The notes beneath the pieces are model-generated. The model worked only from the letters and a program-made list of their open reading frames with translations, was not told the origin of the DNA and ran no database searches. From Lumbricus terrestris (Eukaryota > Annelida > Clitellata > Crassiclitellata > Lumbricidae), in contig OX457037.1 in assembly GCA_949752735.1 (NCBI GenBank), forward strand, positions 372,001-436,000: DNA of 64,000 bases, written 5' to 3'. Position 1 is the first letter of the stretch. The number at the start of each line of letters is the position of its first letter. Shown piece after piece: positions 44,116 through 56,900 of the stretch. A program made the position numbers and the translations under genes.

Positions 44116-45234
44116 CATGGGCGCCCGCAGAAATTTTTGCAGGGGGGGCAAAATTTTTAAGTTGGTCACGGTTAAATTTCCTAGTCGCAAGAGCTTAAAA
44201 TTTCAAAGCTGGAAAGTGAGAATATGGATATTTTTGGTGTAGACCTATATCATTTTCAATATGAATAGTTTTCTTAGAGCGAAAAAATTTATTAAAAATC
44301 AAAAGTAGAATGTTAAAAAGTAAGTTTTTGAAGGGACGCTATATAATGAATGAATGAATAAATGAACGAAAAACAGGTATCAGTTTTTAAGGGGCAAGTG
44401 CTCCATTACGTTACTTCTATATTTTAATCGTAATTTCTAAACTTCTAAAGTGCCACTCCAAAGTCAATTTCACCAGCTTATTCCGAAGCACTGCATCGAG
44501 TCATCAGGCTGTTCAAAGGGTTGTCAAGAAAGAGGTCCGTGTCCTGTAACCAGAGGGTCAGATGTTATTGTCGTTTAGGAAAGTGGAGGATCCCGAGGAT
44601 CAGAAGAATGGGGTATCAATTCTTTTGAACAGACTAGGTTGGTTTTGAGAGAAAATCTCGAGGCGTGATAAACAGAGCTAATTATCCAAGTTTCTCTACA
44701 GCTTGACCTACCTAAGTTCTGTACTAGCTGGCAGCATGCAAAATGGACAAAATGCAGCCTGACTTAAAGCAGACTTGATTCCATATATAACGCTGGTGAT
44801 TATGTAGATCTCAATTACTTAATTTCAATGGGCTGCTGATAAATTTCAAATTTTTACATTAGTGTAATTTATTGATAATTAATTTTTGCGTAGTTGTGAA
44901 AAATTGCATTAGCCTACAGCTAGATTCCAGACAAGTAGGCCATAATCGATAGGAATACTATTTGTATGGGCACCCACGGGAGGGCTAAAAGTCATTGTTA
45001 CCATTTTCAGCAAGAGCTTGAAAAAATGCAAGGCAGAAAATTAAGAGCTTCTTTATATCTAAAGAGATTTTATTACTTAAATTTCTGACTTTCACTGAAG
45101 TGTATCATTCGTAACATTAGTATTTCAATGGGAAGAAATTTCATAAACCTCAAAAGTAGTAGTTAGAAAAATATGTTTCGGTTTTCCAGGGGAGGGCAAG
45201 TGCCCCCCCTTGCCCCTATGTGCGGGCGCCCATG
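44116..45234. mobile_element. hAT family element, copy 2 (1,119 bp)
   Basis: Ends CATGGGCGCCCGCAGAAATT and TGTGCGGGCGCCCATG as in copy 1. Exact 8-bp target duplication ACCAGCGG at 44,108-44,115 and 45,235-45,242. Non-autonomous. It interrupts a GC-rich, open-frame region. Confidence 0.9.
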
Positions 45235-45242
45235 ACCAGCGG

Positions 45243-45700
45243 GGACTACTACACACGTTCCGATTACCGGTACGCACAATGCCCTGAACCACAACCATTC
45301 CAACGGGCCTAACCCGAGTGTGCGCCACGACCCTTTTCCCATCTCGTCCCCAATGAATCACACGGAAAGATGATCAACGCTGCAAACACACTACCGGGCT
45401 GAGTCAAGCTGAAGCCCGGGAGCGATCGAGACCGACAGCAGTCAAAACTCCCAACTTCACTCTTAGAATATCTCTCAACGAAACACGCGCCACCGCCTTG
45501 TACGAAGTACGCGGCGAGCGCCTTGGGTGCTCGCCTCACCCGTCAAACTGTCAACGAAAACCGGCACTCGACCGAGACTTGGTCTTCTCGGACGCTCGGA
45601 AGAGCGGATCGGTAGATGCTGATCGTTTTCCCAGTTATCTGGAAAAAATAAAAGACCTGGCGGTCTTGGGGGACAGGTAACGGGTAACCCCGTCTCCAAA
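45243..45700 (-). other. GC-rich open region, right half
   Basis: Directly beyond the hAT copy. The minus strand reads VIHWGRDGKRVVAHTRVRPV, which vaguely resembles the end of a retroelement integrase region (a basic, Val-rich strand ending in RVRPV), but this is a weak impression. Further right the frame closes. Confidence 0.3.
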
Positions 45701-46390
45701 GAGACTTATTAAATGGTCGTGTATTCTACCGGCGCCTTTCGCCCTTACTCTCAGCACAGTTACGGACCTCAACGTGAAAATCCCTGATATCAAATTTGGT
45801 CTTATCGCTCAAGTTTTACTCTGCTTCCCAAGCCCCTTAGCTTGCTAAGACTCTCAGTCTACCAACAATCCTCTACCCGAGGAGAGCCACAAAATATCCA
45901 CTGTTAAACTGATGACCCAAAAAACCTGGTGACCCGATAATTAAATTACTTTGAACGTATTTCACCGAAACATCGGTCTCATGCGAACACCTGGAGTCGC
46001 AACGTCTCCAACCAGAAACCCCGTAACTTCACGTTACGCTAAAAGACTATCAACGATTGCCCACAGGCAGGATCGTGAATACAACCCGGCACTTCCGTTG
46101 CAGGTAGGAACCCAACCAAGTCCTGCAGAATAGTACACACAGGTTCAAGTAACACTGACTGGAAACTTTGTGACCAAAACCGTCACAGGATACTGCGATC
46201 ACCAACACGGCGCCTCGCGAATACGGTACCCTTCCCTGAACCTCCCCTCCGCGGCCAGAAGATTAAACCCCGTGAGATCGATGACAAGGAAACACCCTGA
46301 CAGATCGTCACCGAAAGTTCTCACCCCAACAGCGTTACTTCAGCTATGAATCAGGATAGTCAAAAATCGTATTCGTATCAGAGCACTGCG
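45701..46390. other. Stretch of possible retroelement non-coding DNA
   Basis: CA-rich, moderately GC-rich sequence unlike the AT-rich neighbourhood. It might be a terminal repeat or leader of the element whose coding part is at 43.6-45.7 kb, but no duplicate copy is in the window to test this. Confidence 0.3.
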
Positions 46391-46397
46391 CCGACTT

Positions 46398-46520
46398 GGT
46401 ACTTCCGGCGGCGGCGCGCTGGTCATTTTTGGTCAGCGGCGGCGGCGCGCCGACCATCAAAAGTCGGCGGCGACGGCGCCATCAAAATATCGGCGGCGGC
46501 GGCGCAGAGCGGCGTCGTGC
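46398..46520 (+). repeat. GGCGGCGGCGCGC repeat tract
   Basis: Repeated CGGCGGCGGCGCGCC units spaced by ATCAAAAGT-type linkers. Same repeat family as 48,787-48,975. Confidence 0.75.
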
Positions 46521-47550
46521 GGCAAAAGAAGACACTGCCCCTAAGATCGGTCCAGGGTCATCTGGAAAGGCCCTCAAGGGACCTCGAAGGTCAGAGAAAC
46601 GAAGGTCTTCTGAAGCTGAAGAAAGATAATGAAATAGGAGCAAAAAATTACAGAGACAGCGTGTTAGAAATATGGATTGAAATCAAATATGCATAAAATT
46701 GAAAAACTTTTACTTCAGAATAAAATCTCTAATGCTAGACGAACAAACATGAGCTAACCGTCAATAGGTTCAGTTTTTAGATGCTGATCTGACAGCTATA
46801 GTTCTAAACCTACATGTGGGCTCAAGATGTATCATAACATTATAGGACCTATTATTCATTAGCCGCGTTGTCCATCCAAACGATTGAAACAGCCGTGTAA
46901 ATGTTCGCGATCAAAATGCATTAGTCATAGGGTATACGGCAATAGCAATGCATGCCACAACTTGCTTTTGTTAAGCGAGGTTCGTGGGCTTAGGCTTTTG
47001 GTGCGGTTGCTATAAATCAGACGCACTACAAACACTGGCAAGGGCTTCTATACAATAGTTTCATTTTATATAGATGTCTTTGGCCCTGGTGTAAAGCTTG
47101 AAAACTTAAATGTGTTTGGGAGGTGACCTGATGAGGGCTTTCATCCTGATTCTGACGCTGGTATACAGTGTAGGGAGGAGTTGAGGGGGAGGCGGAGCAG
47201 CATACGTTGGGCAGAAACGAGTGGTGGGTATGCGTTGTCTGATGTGCAGGCCGGCATGGGAAGGACTTAGTACTGCATACGTGTAAGGCGCTGGGAAGGA
47301 GATTACAATCATACAGGGTACGTGTATACATACTGCGTGGACTTGTATTGTGAGACATAATGTCAAGAAATCTCAATCAGTGGCATTCATCATTATGTCG
47401 GTATATCAGATAACCTGTGCGGATGAGCGACTGGTTGAGTCTGGCTGTTTGTCTAATGTGTAATTCAGTTCATCTCAGTGTCTTCAGACTCAGTTATAAG
47501 TAGGGTTGCCTTGTATAAATTACCGGAATATGGCGAGCGCGCCACACACA
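46521..47550. other. Intergenic stretch with possible LINE tail fragment
   Basis: At about 47,190-47,250 a plus-strand frame reads EAEQHTLGRNEWW, like the extreme C-terminus of RTE-type reverse transcriptases. The rest holds no recognised feature. Confidence 0.35.
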
Positions 47551-47569
47551 CGCACGCACACCACACACA

Positions 47570-47719
<150 letters not shown>

Positions 47720-47864
47720 CATGACCTAACAGCCGCCCAGCTTCATTTGGCTACGGACGACGATTTGATATAATGCAACCCTGTCGCCATGCATGAAAGC
47801 TGATTGTGCGTGGAGAGTTAATAGGCTGATGAGAGATGTCACCCTAAATGTAATTCTGAGGCTT

Positions 47865-48010
47865 GTTTGTGATGTTCGGAGAAGTCTGGGGATGGTGTGA
47901 GGGGTGTACCGGTGTGAGGAGGCGGAGCAGTTGGCGATGGACAGAGATTGGTGGAGGGAATCTATGCGTTACCCGATATGCAAACCTAGTTTAGCCCAGG
48001 CTGTCTGATT
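47865..48010 (+). pseudogene. RTE-like reverse transcriptase C-terminal relic
   Basis: Plus-strand frame RRSLGMV, a stop, then GVYRCEEAEQLAMDRDWWRE to a stop at about 48,008. The pattern (E-A-x-L-A-x-D-R-x-W) is the usual end of RTE-like ORFs. A related but more decayed piece lies at 47,190. Confidence 0.55.
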
Positions 48011-48786
48011 CTCTTAATCTGCTGTCTCCAGTTATATATACCCAGCCATTATAGCCATATTAAGCAAAAGGCCTACTATAACATATTCGCTTATCTGTCT
48101 GACGATCTCCTTACCACATACCGCATTCTGACTGTGTTCGAAGAGGTAGAGAAACGGCAATATAGGTCTAATTTGAAAATCGCAAACAGATGTCTTTTAA
48201 GGACCCCAAGAAACTACACTGCACGTATGTCATGTCTAATAGTCCGGCATTATTTTATCTCCCTCTTGCCTGTATTATTACTCATATTATTGGCTGAAAG
48301 TCCCTGCGTCTCTTTTTCCTTCCTTCATTCTGTACTAAATGCAATGACGTAAGACACACACAGACCGACATTTGGGGGGTGGTGGTGGTGGGAGGAAACC
48401 TCGTCTCTCTGTGACTCAACACACCCATTCTCGTGTCGTTTTATCGAGGTGAAACGCATCATTTGCAATGTTCATCGTGTCTCAGAAACTATATCCGAGC
48501 GACGACCATGCAAATTATCTTTCAATATATCTGAGTTATCTACGCTGACAGGCGAAGTTATGTCCGTAGCACACAAGTGTAAACAAAACAGCCACCCAGT
48601 CGATAATGATAATTCCGTGTAGAAAAGTTATTATAGGCCGCTTCAATTTTCTCATGTCAAAAGACTCAAAACACACCGAGTAGAAAATTTGAAAAATGTG
48701 CCTATTTCGCACTGACCGGCAATTTTATGGCCAAATCAGGCAAGACATGAAAAATACAACAAAAAGAAATAAATTTATCAGGGTGG
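48011..48786. other. Intergenic stretch, nothing recognised
   Basis: Short frames only; a GGTGGTGGTGGTGGG patch at about 48,375-48,392. Confidence 0.45.
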
Positions 48787-48975
48787 CATCAGCGGCGCGC
48801 CGACAAATTGTCGGCGGCGGCGGCGGCGGCGCGCCGATCAACAAAAATCGGCCACGGCGGCGCTAAAGAAATGTCGGCGGCGGCGGCGGCGGCGCGCCGA
48901 TCAACAAAAATCGGCCACGGCGGCGCTAAAGAAATGTCGGCGGCGACGGCGCGGCGCGGCCGGCGCAGGGCTCTA
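48787..48975 (+). repeat. 63-bp GC-rich tandem repeat, 2-3 copies
   Basis: Two nearly perfect 63-bp copies (GGCGCGCCGATCAACAAAAA, TCGGCCACGGCGGCGCTAAA) and a partial third, inside an AT-rich area. The segment ends GGCCGGCGCAGGGCTCTAA, which could be a transposon end. The open frame through it is only a consequence of the 21-codon period. Confidence 0.8.
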
Positions 48976-50810
48976 ATTCGTATGGCCAATGCCACCTCTG
49001 TCGAGACAGACGAACACAATCCGAAATCACTATGAACGAAGAACCGAAACATAGTATATATGGAATAGTCGGTACTACTCCATGTTATAAGCAGCGCAAC
49101 ACTCTACGCTTTGGCCTGAAAGGCCAAATCGGTCTTCCGTATAAACTGTAACGAAACCGACATCCAAATGAAACCGGTTTCAGATTCTTTTCACTAAGCC
49201 AAATGGCTACCCAACCAGAGTCATGGTTACTCCCGCGAGTTACCGGAAAGTTATCATTTACACGTATCGCCAATTGTGGCTTGTCCGCCACACTATTCAG
49301 TCATTGATTTTGGCCTATAATTGTTTACATTCTGGCGGATCATACAATATGATTATTTTACTAATTATAGGGTCACGGTGTAACCGCACAAACTATCATT
49401 GCAGCTGTCACAAGCCAACTTTAGGCCTAAATACTGTCGGTAACATGAAATAGATGTGGAAAACTACAAAAGATTTGACCTAGAAAGTTTTAATCCCGAA
49501 GAAAAAGTTTGTTACAGATTTCTCATAATATTATTGAGATGCACTTTACATTATGTAAAAATTATGTTAGCCTATTATAGTTAGAATATAATTCAAAACT
49601 TCGTCGCTATAGTCTGAGAAATCAGCAAAATTTCCGATGCCCAGTGATTCAACATTCTCTGACATTACAGTTAAGCTGCAGATTAAAGCTTCACAATGCG
49701 TGTGATTAGAATTTTGGAGAGTGGTAGGCCTATGCTTGAATGCAAGGTATGCGAAATGTTCTTGACGGATTTACTTTAACTTCATACTGAAAAGTAACCA
49801 AATGCCTAATTATATAAACTGAGCGCTGGTTAAAGTGTGAACGTGTACATATGATAAGCAATTAAGCATCTAATTAATTCATTATATTGATAAACTATTA
49901 AAAAGGTTCAAGTAAATTGCAGAATGAACAAGAACTTACGCAAATCATGTTTACTGTTTACGTGATATTCTGAGCAAAAAAGAAGATTAGGCCTACAAGG
50001 AAAAGTGTCAAAAGCAATTAGCCTACCTGTACGAATTTTGCTCCGCGCTCGTAGACCTATTTATTGCAGAGAGAATAATAGAAGCTTGATAAAATATGCA
50101 AGCTACCAATCTGTCTAAGGTGGTACAGGATTAATTTGGGAATATTTAATGCAACAAGTGCTTGTGAAAACCCACATTATAACCAATATGGCCGAAGAAA
50201 TATATTGCAGTTTTAGGGTTGAGAGATTTTGCAAGATGAAGTGTTTGTCATCTAAGACAACCGGAGTGATGAAGATGATTAAAAGAGGATTTGGCTATAA
50301 TTATAGAATGCAAGGAATATCAAAGCGAAGACTGGGTAGACTTTATGGGAAGTCAGTTATAAAGGATTATTTGCAGTTATAAGAAGCCGATAAAAAGAAA
50401 ATGTCCAACTTTGTAGAAATGTTGGAAATTATTTAGTTGCTATTGTTGGTGATAGAGTTGTAGTATTCGCGCAACTCTGCCTGATTAGATACAGCAATAA
50501 CAATGGCCGTAGCACATCATGATAATATATATTACTTATTAATAAAATCAGGATCCACTGCCATCTTTGTCCCAATAATTCAAGCCAACAATATTATTGC
50601 CCGCTAAGCGACTGACGATTCCTCTGAGAAATGATCAGCAAAATGTTCATTTCGTGTTAGAACGACAAAAACTTTGGCAAAAAGTTATCTATCGACAAAT
50701 GCAGGAACTGTGTCTGTTAAGCTCTTAGCACTAGGCTGTGAGTCGATAACTGGACAGCGCTGCGAGACCAAAGTGACTGGCAGCCGATACGTTATCCACG
50801 ATTGAACAAC
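48976..50810. other. Intergenic stretch and gene B 3' flank
   Basis: AT-rich with no supported gene. The 3' UTR of gene B should lie just below 50,811; GGGCAATAAT near 50,600 parallels a phrase downstream of gene A. Confidence 0.4.
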
Positions 50811-50967
50811 TCAGCGATTACTTGGTAGACGGTATCCGTAGGGCGTTGGAAATCTTGAAAAGGGTTGTCTATAGAATGGAATGTCTCTGTATTGCACTCG
50901 ACGTATCTCTCTCGGAACTAGAATCCATTCTCTTCTCGGTGACGTTGGGATCTCATCAACGACATAT
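50811..50967 (-). CDS. Gene B last exon: cytoplasmic tail and stop
   Basis: Acceptor TTTCTATTGTAG, phase-2 entry completing an Arg codon, then YVVDEIPTSPRREW, REIRR, FYRQPF, PTPYGYRLP and a TGA at 50,811-50,813: 51 codons. Closely parallels gene A exon 6. No Met inside, so it is invisible to start-codon based ORF calling. Confidence 0.83.
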
Positions 50968-53900
50968 CTACAATAGAAACAGTTTCAATCTTTGCAACAG
51001 CCATCCATTCATACCATACGGTTGGGATAATAAACAAAATTATCTCCTACGAATTTCACAGGGATTAAGCTTAGGCTAGTTGACGCGGCGTAAATTTCAA
51101 GAAAAAAATTATGGATTTCTAAAGAGAAATGAGTCCTACTATACAAAGCTACCTACTGCCATTGATGCGATTATAATTCTGATTACGTCCGGGGTTCAGA
51201 ATAAAAAAAATGCCGCATATAAACAAAATTATTGTTGTCCGTCCGTCCCATTAACGACCTGATTACAGCGCAGTTATTCATTCATTCATTCATTCATTCA
51301 TTCGGACATTTATATAGCGCTCCTTCAAGAAAAACTACTCAGAAGCGCTCCCAACTCCAGCGCGCACAAAAAGAACAGTTTTAAGTTTAGTAAGGAAGGA
51401 TCCTGGTAGAGTTCCAGGGTGTAGGCGTAGCTCAAAAGGAAGGCCATTCCAGACCACTGGTCCAACCACAGAAAAGGCTCGATCCTTCATGGTAGTAGTA
51501 CGAGCAAAAGGAACTAAGAGGACTCCCCTATCAGCAGAGCGTAGCTGACGACGTCCTTGGATACCCAATGTAGAGCTGCATAGCTCACGGAGGTAAGTTG
51601 GGGCAAGGCCCTGACAACATCGCCATACAAATGCAGCTACCCTGAACTCGATACGCTGGCGAATAGGGAGCCAGTGAAGTATCTCAAGCATGTAGTTTGA
51701 GACATGATCATATTTAGGGATTTTCCCAATTAGGCGTGCAGCAGAGCGCAACACCCGGTCAAGACAAGTCAATCTGCTGGATGGGAGGCCAATGTAGAGC
51801 GAAGAGCAATAGTCGATGCGAGATGTAACGAAAGAATGCACTAAAGTAAGAGTAGCAGCAGACGTAAGAGAACGGATGACAGTGCGAAGCTGGCGCAGCT
51901 GATAATAGCAGTCTCGAGCAAGACGGTGAAGTTGAGGAGCAAAAGTTAGTTCTTGGTCAAGTTGGACACCGAGGTCATGAACCGTGGTTGCAAAGCCAGG
52001 AAACTCAGATGCAAGAGAAAATAGATCAAGCTTGGCAAGCTGCTGCCGTGTACCCAACCAAATAAATTTTGTCTTAGATGGGTTCAAGCGTAGTCTATTG
52101 GATGACATCCATGCCTCTAGAGCATCCAAAGTCCCGCTCATTATCCGAACCGCTTTGACAGCATTAGAAGGGAGGCAATGGGTGTAAGCCTGGACGTCGT
52201 CAGCATACTGCTGACTCAAAACCGAATGAGCTGTTAGTAGAGTGGCAAGACCTGAGGTGTAAATAATATAAAGTATGGGACCAAGGACTGAACCCTGGGG
52301 TAGACCATATTGTGCAGGCACCCATGAGGACCTAGAAGAGCCATGGACCACACAGAGAGAACGCTCCTGAAGAAAAGAATCTATCCATTTGTAAAATGCA
52401 CCAGACAAACCAAAAGAAACACTCAGTCGCTCTAACAAAACCTCGTGGTCGACAGTGTAATAGGTGTGACGGTGAAAGCTGGGTAGGTCCTATTGCACAC
52501 CATTTACACAAGGGAAATGGGTTGCGCCTGATTGGCTTGATGCAGAAGAAGTGAAACATGCGCTCCACACGAAGAACGGAACACTGTAACCACTGTTTGT
52601 CCGTTTTGCTGGTTCCATGACACTTAATCCAGGCGACATTTAATGCCGCGACACTTTATCCCTGCGACATTTAACCCCGTGCCAGTTAATCCTGCGACAT
52701 TTAATCCCGGCGACATTTTATTCTCACACGACGTTTGATACCGCGGCACTTATACCAGGAAAATAAAATAGCGGTCAAATAACATTATGAACACATTGAA
52801 ATCAAATAAAACCAATTTTCACAGCAATATTCACTATTGTTTAAAAGAGTTAAAAGCCTTTGCAGTAAAATAGACGACAGAAAAATTTCAACCGGCTAAC
52901 CAGACATCGGCTCTTGCCAAGCCACCCAAGAGTAGGCCTACAATCAGTCTGTTCTCTCCATATCCAGTGCCGGCGCTAGCACCCCCCGTACCCCCCAATT
53001 GGGGGGGGGGCCCCGAGTTTGAAAGGGGCCCCCAAATTTAGCTGGTCATTATGCCTATTTGTGACTGTACAGAACCGGTCTGGTGCATGCCTCAACTAAC
53101 CATATGGCACTGCCATAGCAGACCTAATGCAAATATCATACTGGTTTTGGGCATAAGTATATAACCATTAGAGTTTGAAAGGGGCCCCCAAATTTAGCTG
53201 GTCATTATGCCTATTTGTGACTGTACAGATCTGGTCTGGTGCATGGCTCAACTAACCATATGGCACTGCCCTTGCAGACCTAATGCAAATATCGTACTGG
53301 TTTTAGGCGTAAGTATAAAACCATTAGAGTTTGAAAGGGGCCCCCAAATTTAGCTGGTCATTATGCCTATTAATTTTGTGACTGTGCAGATCCGTTCTGG
53401 TGCATGTCTCAACTAACCATATGGCACTGGCATAGCAGACCTAATGCAAATACCATACTGATTTGGGGCGTAAGTATAAAACCATTTAAACTAACTCAGG
53501 CAATTTCGTCCACTTTCTCAAACACAACGCTTATAAATTGTAACTTATTCTAATTGCTAATTGGATGAGGCCTCAAAATAAAACCTGCGTGAGACCCAAA
53601 CATTAAAGCCTGTGTAGGGACCCTTATGTCCTTAGTATGTGTCTGATCTCAAGTTTGCAAGGGGCCTCAAATGTAGCTGGTAATTATACCTTTCATAACT
53701 GTTCAATCCTGAAACCACGCACCGAATTATGTTTTAACGCAAAGCATACAAAATTATATTACTCAAACCAATAGAGCATTATCGTTCAACCAAAGAGGAG
53801 ACTTGGGGGTGTGGACAGGGACACGGCCCCACAATTTGTGGTTGGGACGGAATCCTTGTATCCCCAATATTTCAGAAATATTTCATAAGTATCATCCACT

Positions 53901-56900
53901 GCCCATCAATAATGATCAATTTTGTTCAGATGACAGCCTATAAATGCTACCATTACAGTTGGCAAATCGGATAAATTTAAACAATGGAGAGGGACACTCT
54001 GAAGTCCTAAACCACCACTAACGGCAATGAAAAATTAGCAATTTTTGTAAAGATGACAGCTTAAAATTTCTACCATTACAGCATGGAAATTCAAAAAAAA
54101 TTAATAATTGGGATGGACATTTATTGAAGTCTTACCCCCTGTCTTTCAGCACTTATATTATCAGAAATTTTGCTGAGATGACAGCTCAAGGTATGGGGGG
54201 CCTCAAGTTTTTCTTTGGGGGGGGGCCTCAGGTACCCTAGCGCCGGCACTGTCCATATCCAGAATCAAAGAGAACAAATTCGCCTCCATATCACTGCCTT
54301 ATCGTAGACTGAACTTCGCAAGTTCTGTTTAAAACCCTTTATACTTTATAGTGATCGTTTTATGTACAGATGTGCAACAGAAAACCTGAACAGAGAGGAC
54401 AATAGTTGTACAAATATTCGTACTCACGTGTCTACATGTATTAAGTGTCGCGGTATCAAACGTCGCGTGATCATGATTGTGTCGTTGGGATTAAATGTAT
54501 CCGAGATTAACTGTCGCGGGATTAAATGTCTCCGAGATTAACTGTCGCGGGATTAGGCCTAACTGTCGCGGGATTAAATGTCGCAGGGATTAAGTGTCCG
54601 CTACTAATTGTCGCGGCATTAAGTGTTGCGGGATTAAGTGTCGTGCTACCGTTTTGCTAATACAGTCGTTGAAAATGACATAAGCAATTTGAGGATATAA
54701 TTACACTCTCATCATGCCAAAACTAGACACAATTGAATTCACTCGTTCTGCCATAAGCAACGGTCCGTAATTTTGTAATTTTTTCAGTAGGCCAACATTA
54801 TTTTTGAAAGATTCAATGACGAAGAATCCACAGAGATTATGAAACCGTCATAAGAATCAAGAATTAAACCAGAAACTTTGCCTTCAGAATTATTGTCTAT
54901 GAAAGACCGAGTGTGAATAATTTACCTCGTGGCTCCTCTTCCTCCTCCTTCTTCTCCGCCTCCTCCTCCTCTTCCTCCTCCGAATGCAAAGACTGAAGGA
55001 CAGCAGACGAGAAAAGCCAGGCAGCCACCGACGACCGCAGTCGCCGCCAGAAGTGTTGCTAAGACGGAGCTGACTACGATCGTTGCAGCCAACAGACGAA
55101 CATCACTTGAACCTAAGTCACAAAACAGGAATCATGTTTAGAACAGCTACATGGGCAACTTGGAATCATGCTCATTGCTCTGCGCCAATTTTAATTATCA
55201 TTAGCTCAGAAGTTCAAGAAATGATGTAGAGGCCAAAATATGAGACAAGAGGAAACGTCGTGCAAAGACTAACGATTCTTGTAACGAAGGTTTCTGCGAC
55301 TGAGACGTCTTCAACAAAATAATGTTCTAGCAAATGATGACATCATTGGCATGGCAAAATGGATCAGAATGCTTCTACTTAGACTCTGCTAAGTATTTCC
55401 ATTAACCGCGGATGTCTAACTTTTAAACTAATGGGTAACGATCATTAACTGTCCTCAGTTTCGCATAAGGTTCGATATAGCGCAAGCCAAATATTTTTGG
55501 AATTATCTTGTATCTTCTGTTTGAACTCCATGAAGAAAGGCGAAATTTTGCTCATCATTGTGTAAGCAGATGCAAGCATTATGTTAGCCATGATTGCATG
55601 CAGGTAGGCACTATGATGCATGTTTGAATGCATGAACATACTAATGCAAGCGTATGTGGATGTGTGTGTGTGACAGATTATAAGATTCTTATCATACAGA
55701 GAATCAATGGTCTTTGTTGTTGGGTAACTCACTCGTCGTTGACTGATTCCCTGTCGTCATCGTAAGATTCGCTTCTTTAGATGTTGATGGTGTAAGAGCA
55801 ACTCTGGCAGAAACCATTTCATTGGACGACATCGTTGATTCAACTGCTGCAGTCACTCGTCTCGTGTTAGTTATTGCGCTGTGTGATTTCTCGTCATATT
55901 TAGTTGAAGTGGTTGTATTTGTTTGCAGACTCGTCATCGTTGATGTTTGTCGATCGCTGTTTAGTATCGTCTGCATTTCATTTGATGGTGAAGCAATGAT
56001 TGGATTTGATGATGCAGTGGTAGCAGCATAAGATGGCCGCGTAGTAGTAGTAGTTGTGGTGAGTGATTGAATGGATGCAGTAGTTTGAGAAACTTTTGTT
56101 GATGTCTGACGAGTGGCATTTGGTGACTCAACAACTATGGTGAAATTTGTTTGAGTTTGAGTTGGTGCAGTTGATGATTCAGAAGTTGTATGAGTTACTT
56201 TAGCTTGTGTTTGGGTGAATTCCAGCAGCCTTTGAGTAATAGAGTTTGATGAAGCGGTAGATGTAGATCTTACTTGATTGGTTGGATATGGAGTTTGAGT
56301 AATTGCATGTGATGACCCAATGATCCGTGATTGAATAGCTGCCGTCTGTGCATTTGTTGCAATGTCTGACCCGTTGGTGTCAGCATTGGATGCTGCCAGA
56401 GTAGATGAAAACTGTGCTTTAATGGTTGCAACTGGTGTACGAGCAATAGAATATGATGGCTCAGTAAATTTAATTCGTGTTTGTGTTTTTGTTGCTATTG
56501 TAGGCGATTTAGTTGTGTTATTCAAGGCTTCAGCAGTTGTGATGTTTGGTCGAGTAGATGCTACTTGTGGTTGAGTAAATGAATATGATGGTCCTGATAT
56601 TTTAATTGGCGTTTGTGTAGCTGTAGCTTGTGCTTTTGTTGCTATTGTAGGCGATTTAGTAGTGTTATTCAAGGCTTCAGCAGTTGTAATGTTTGGTCGA
56701 GTAGATGCTACTTGTGGTTGAGTAAATGAATATGATGGTCCTGATATTTTAATTGGCGTTTGTGTAGCTGTAGCTTGTGCTTTGATCACTGTTGTTGATG
56801 ATTTAGTTGTGTTATTCAAGACTTCAGCAGTTGTGATGTTTGGCTGAGTAGATGCTACTTGTGGTTGAGAAAATGAATATGATGGTCCTGATATTTTAAT

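Larger units (their letters stand above)
52611..54650. mobile_element. TIR element with iterated ATTAAATGTCGC termini, split by a hAT
   Basis: Ends GGTTCCATGACACTTAATCC and GGATTAAGTGTCGTGCTACC (inverted, 3-4 mismatches). Flanked by GTTTTGCT, 8 bp exact, at 52,603-52,610 and 54,651-54,658; CC before it on both sides can extend this to 10 bp. Next to each end the motif GGGATTAAATGTCGC (and complement) is repeated about 6-9 times in imperfect 15-20 bp units. About 750 bp remains after removing the nested hAT. No transposase. Confidence 0.75.

Noticed and set aside
55822..56574. Plus-strand open frames inside the mucin exon
   Set aside because: They are antisense shadows of a Thr/Ser-rich exon with few stops on the opposite strand.
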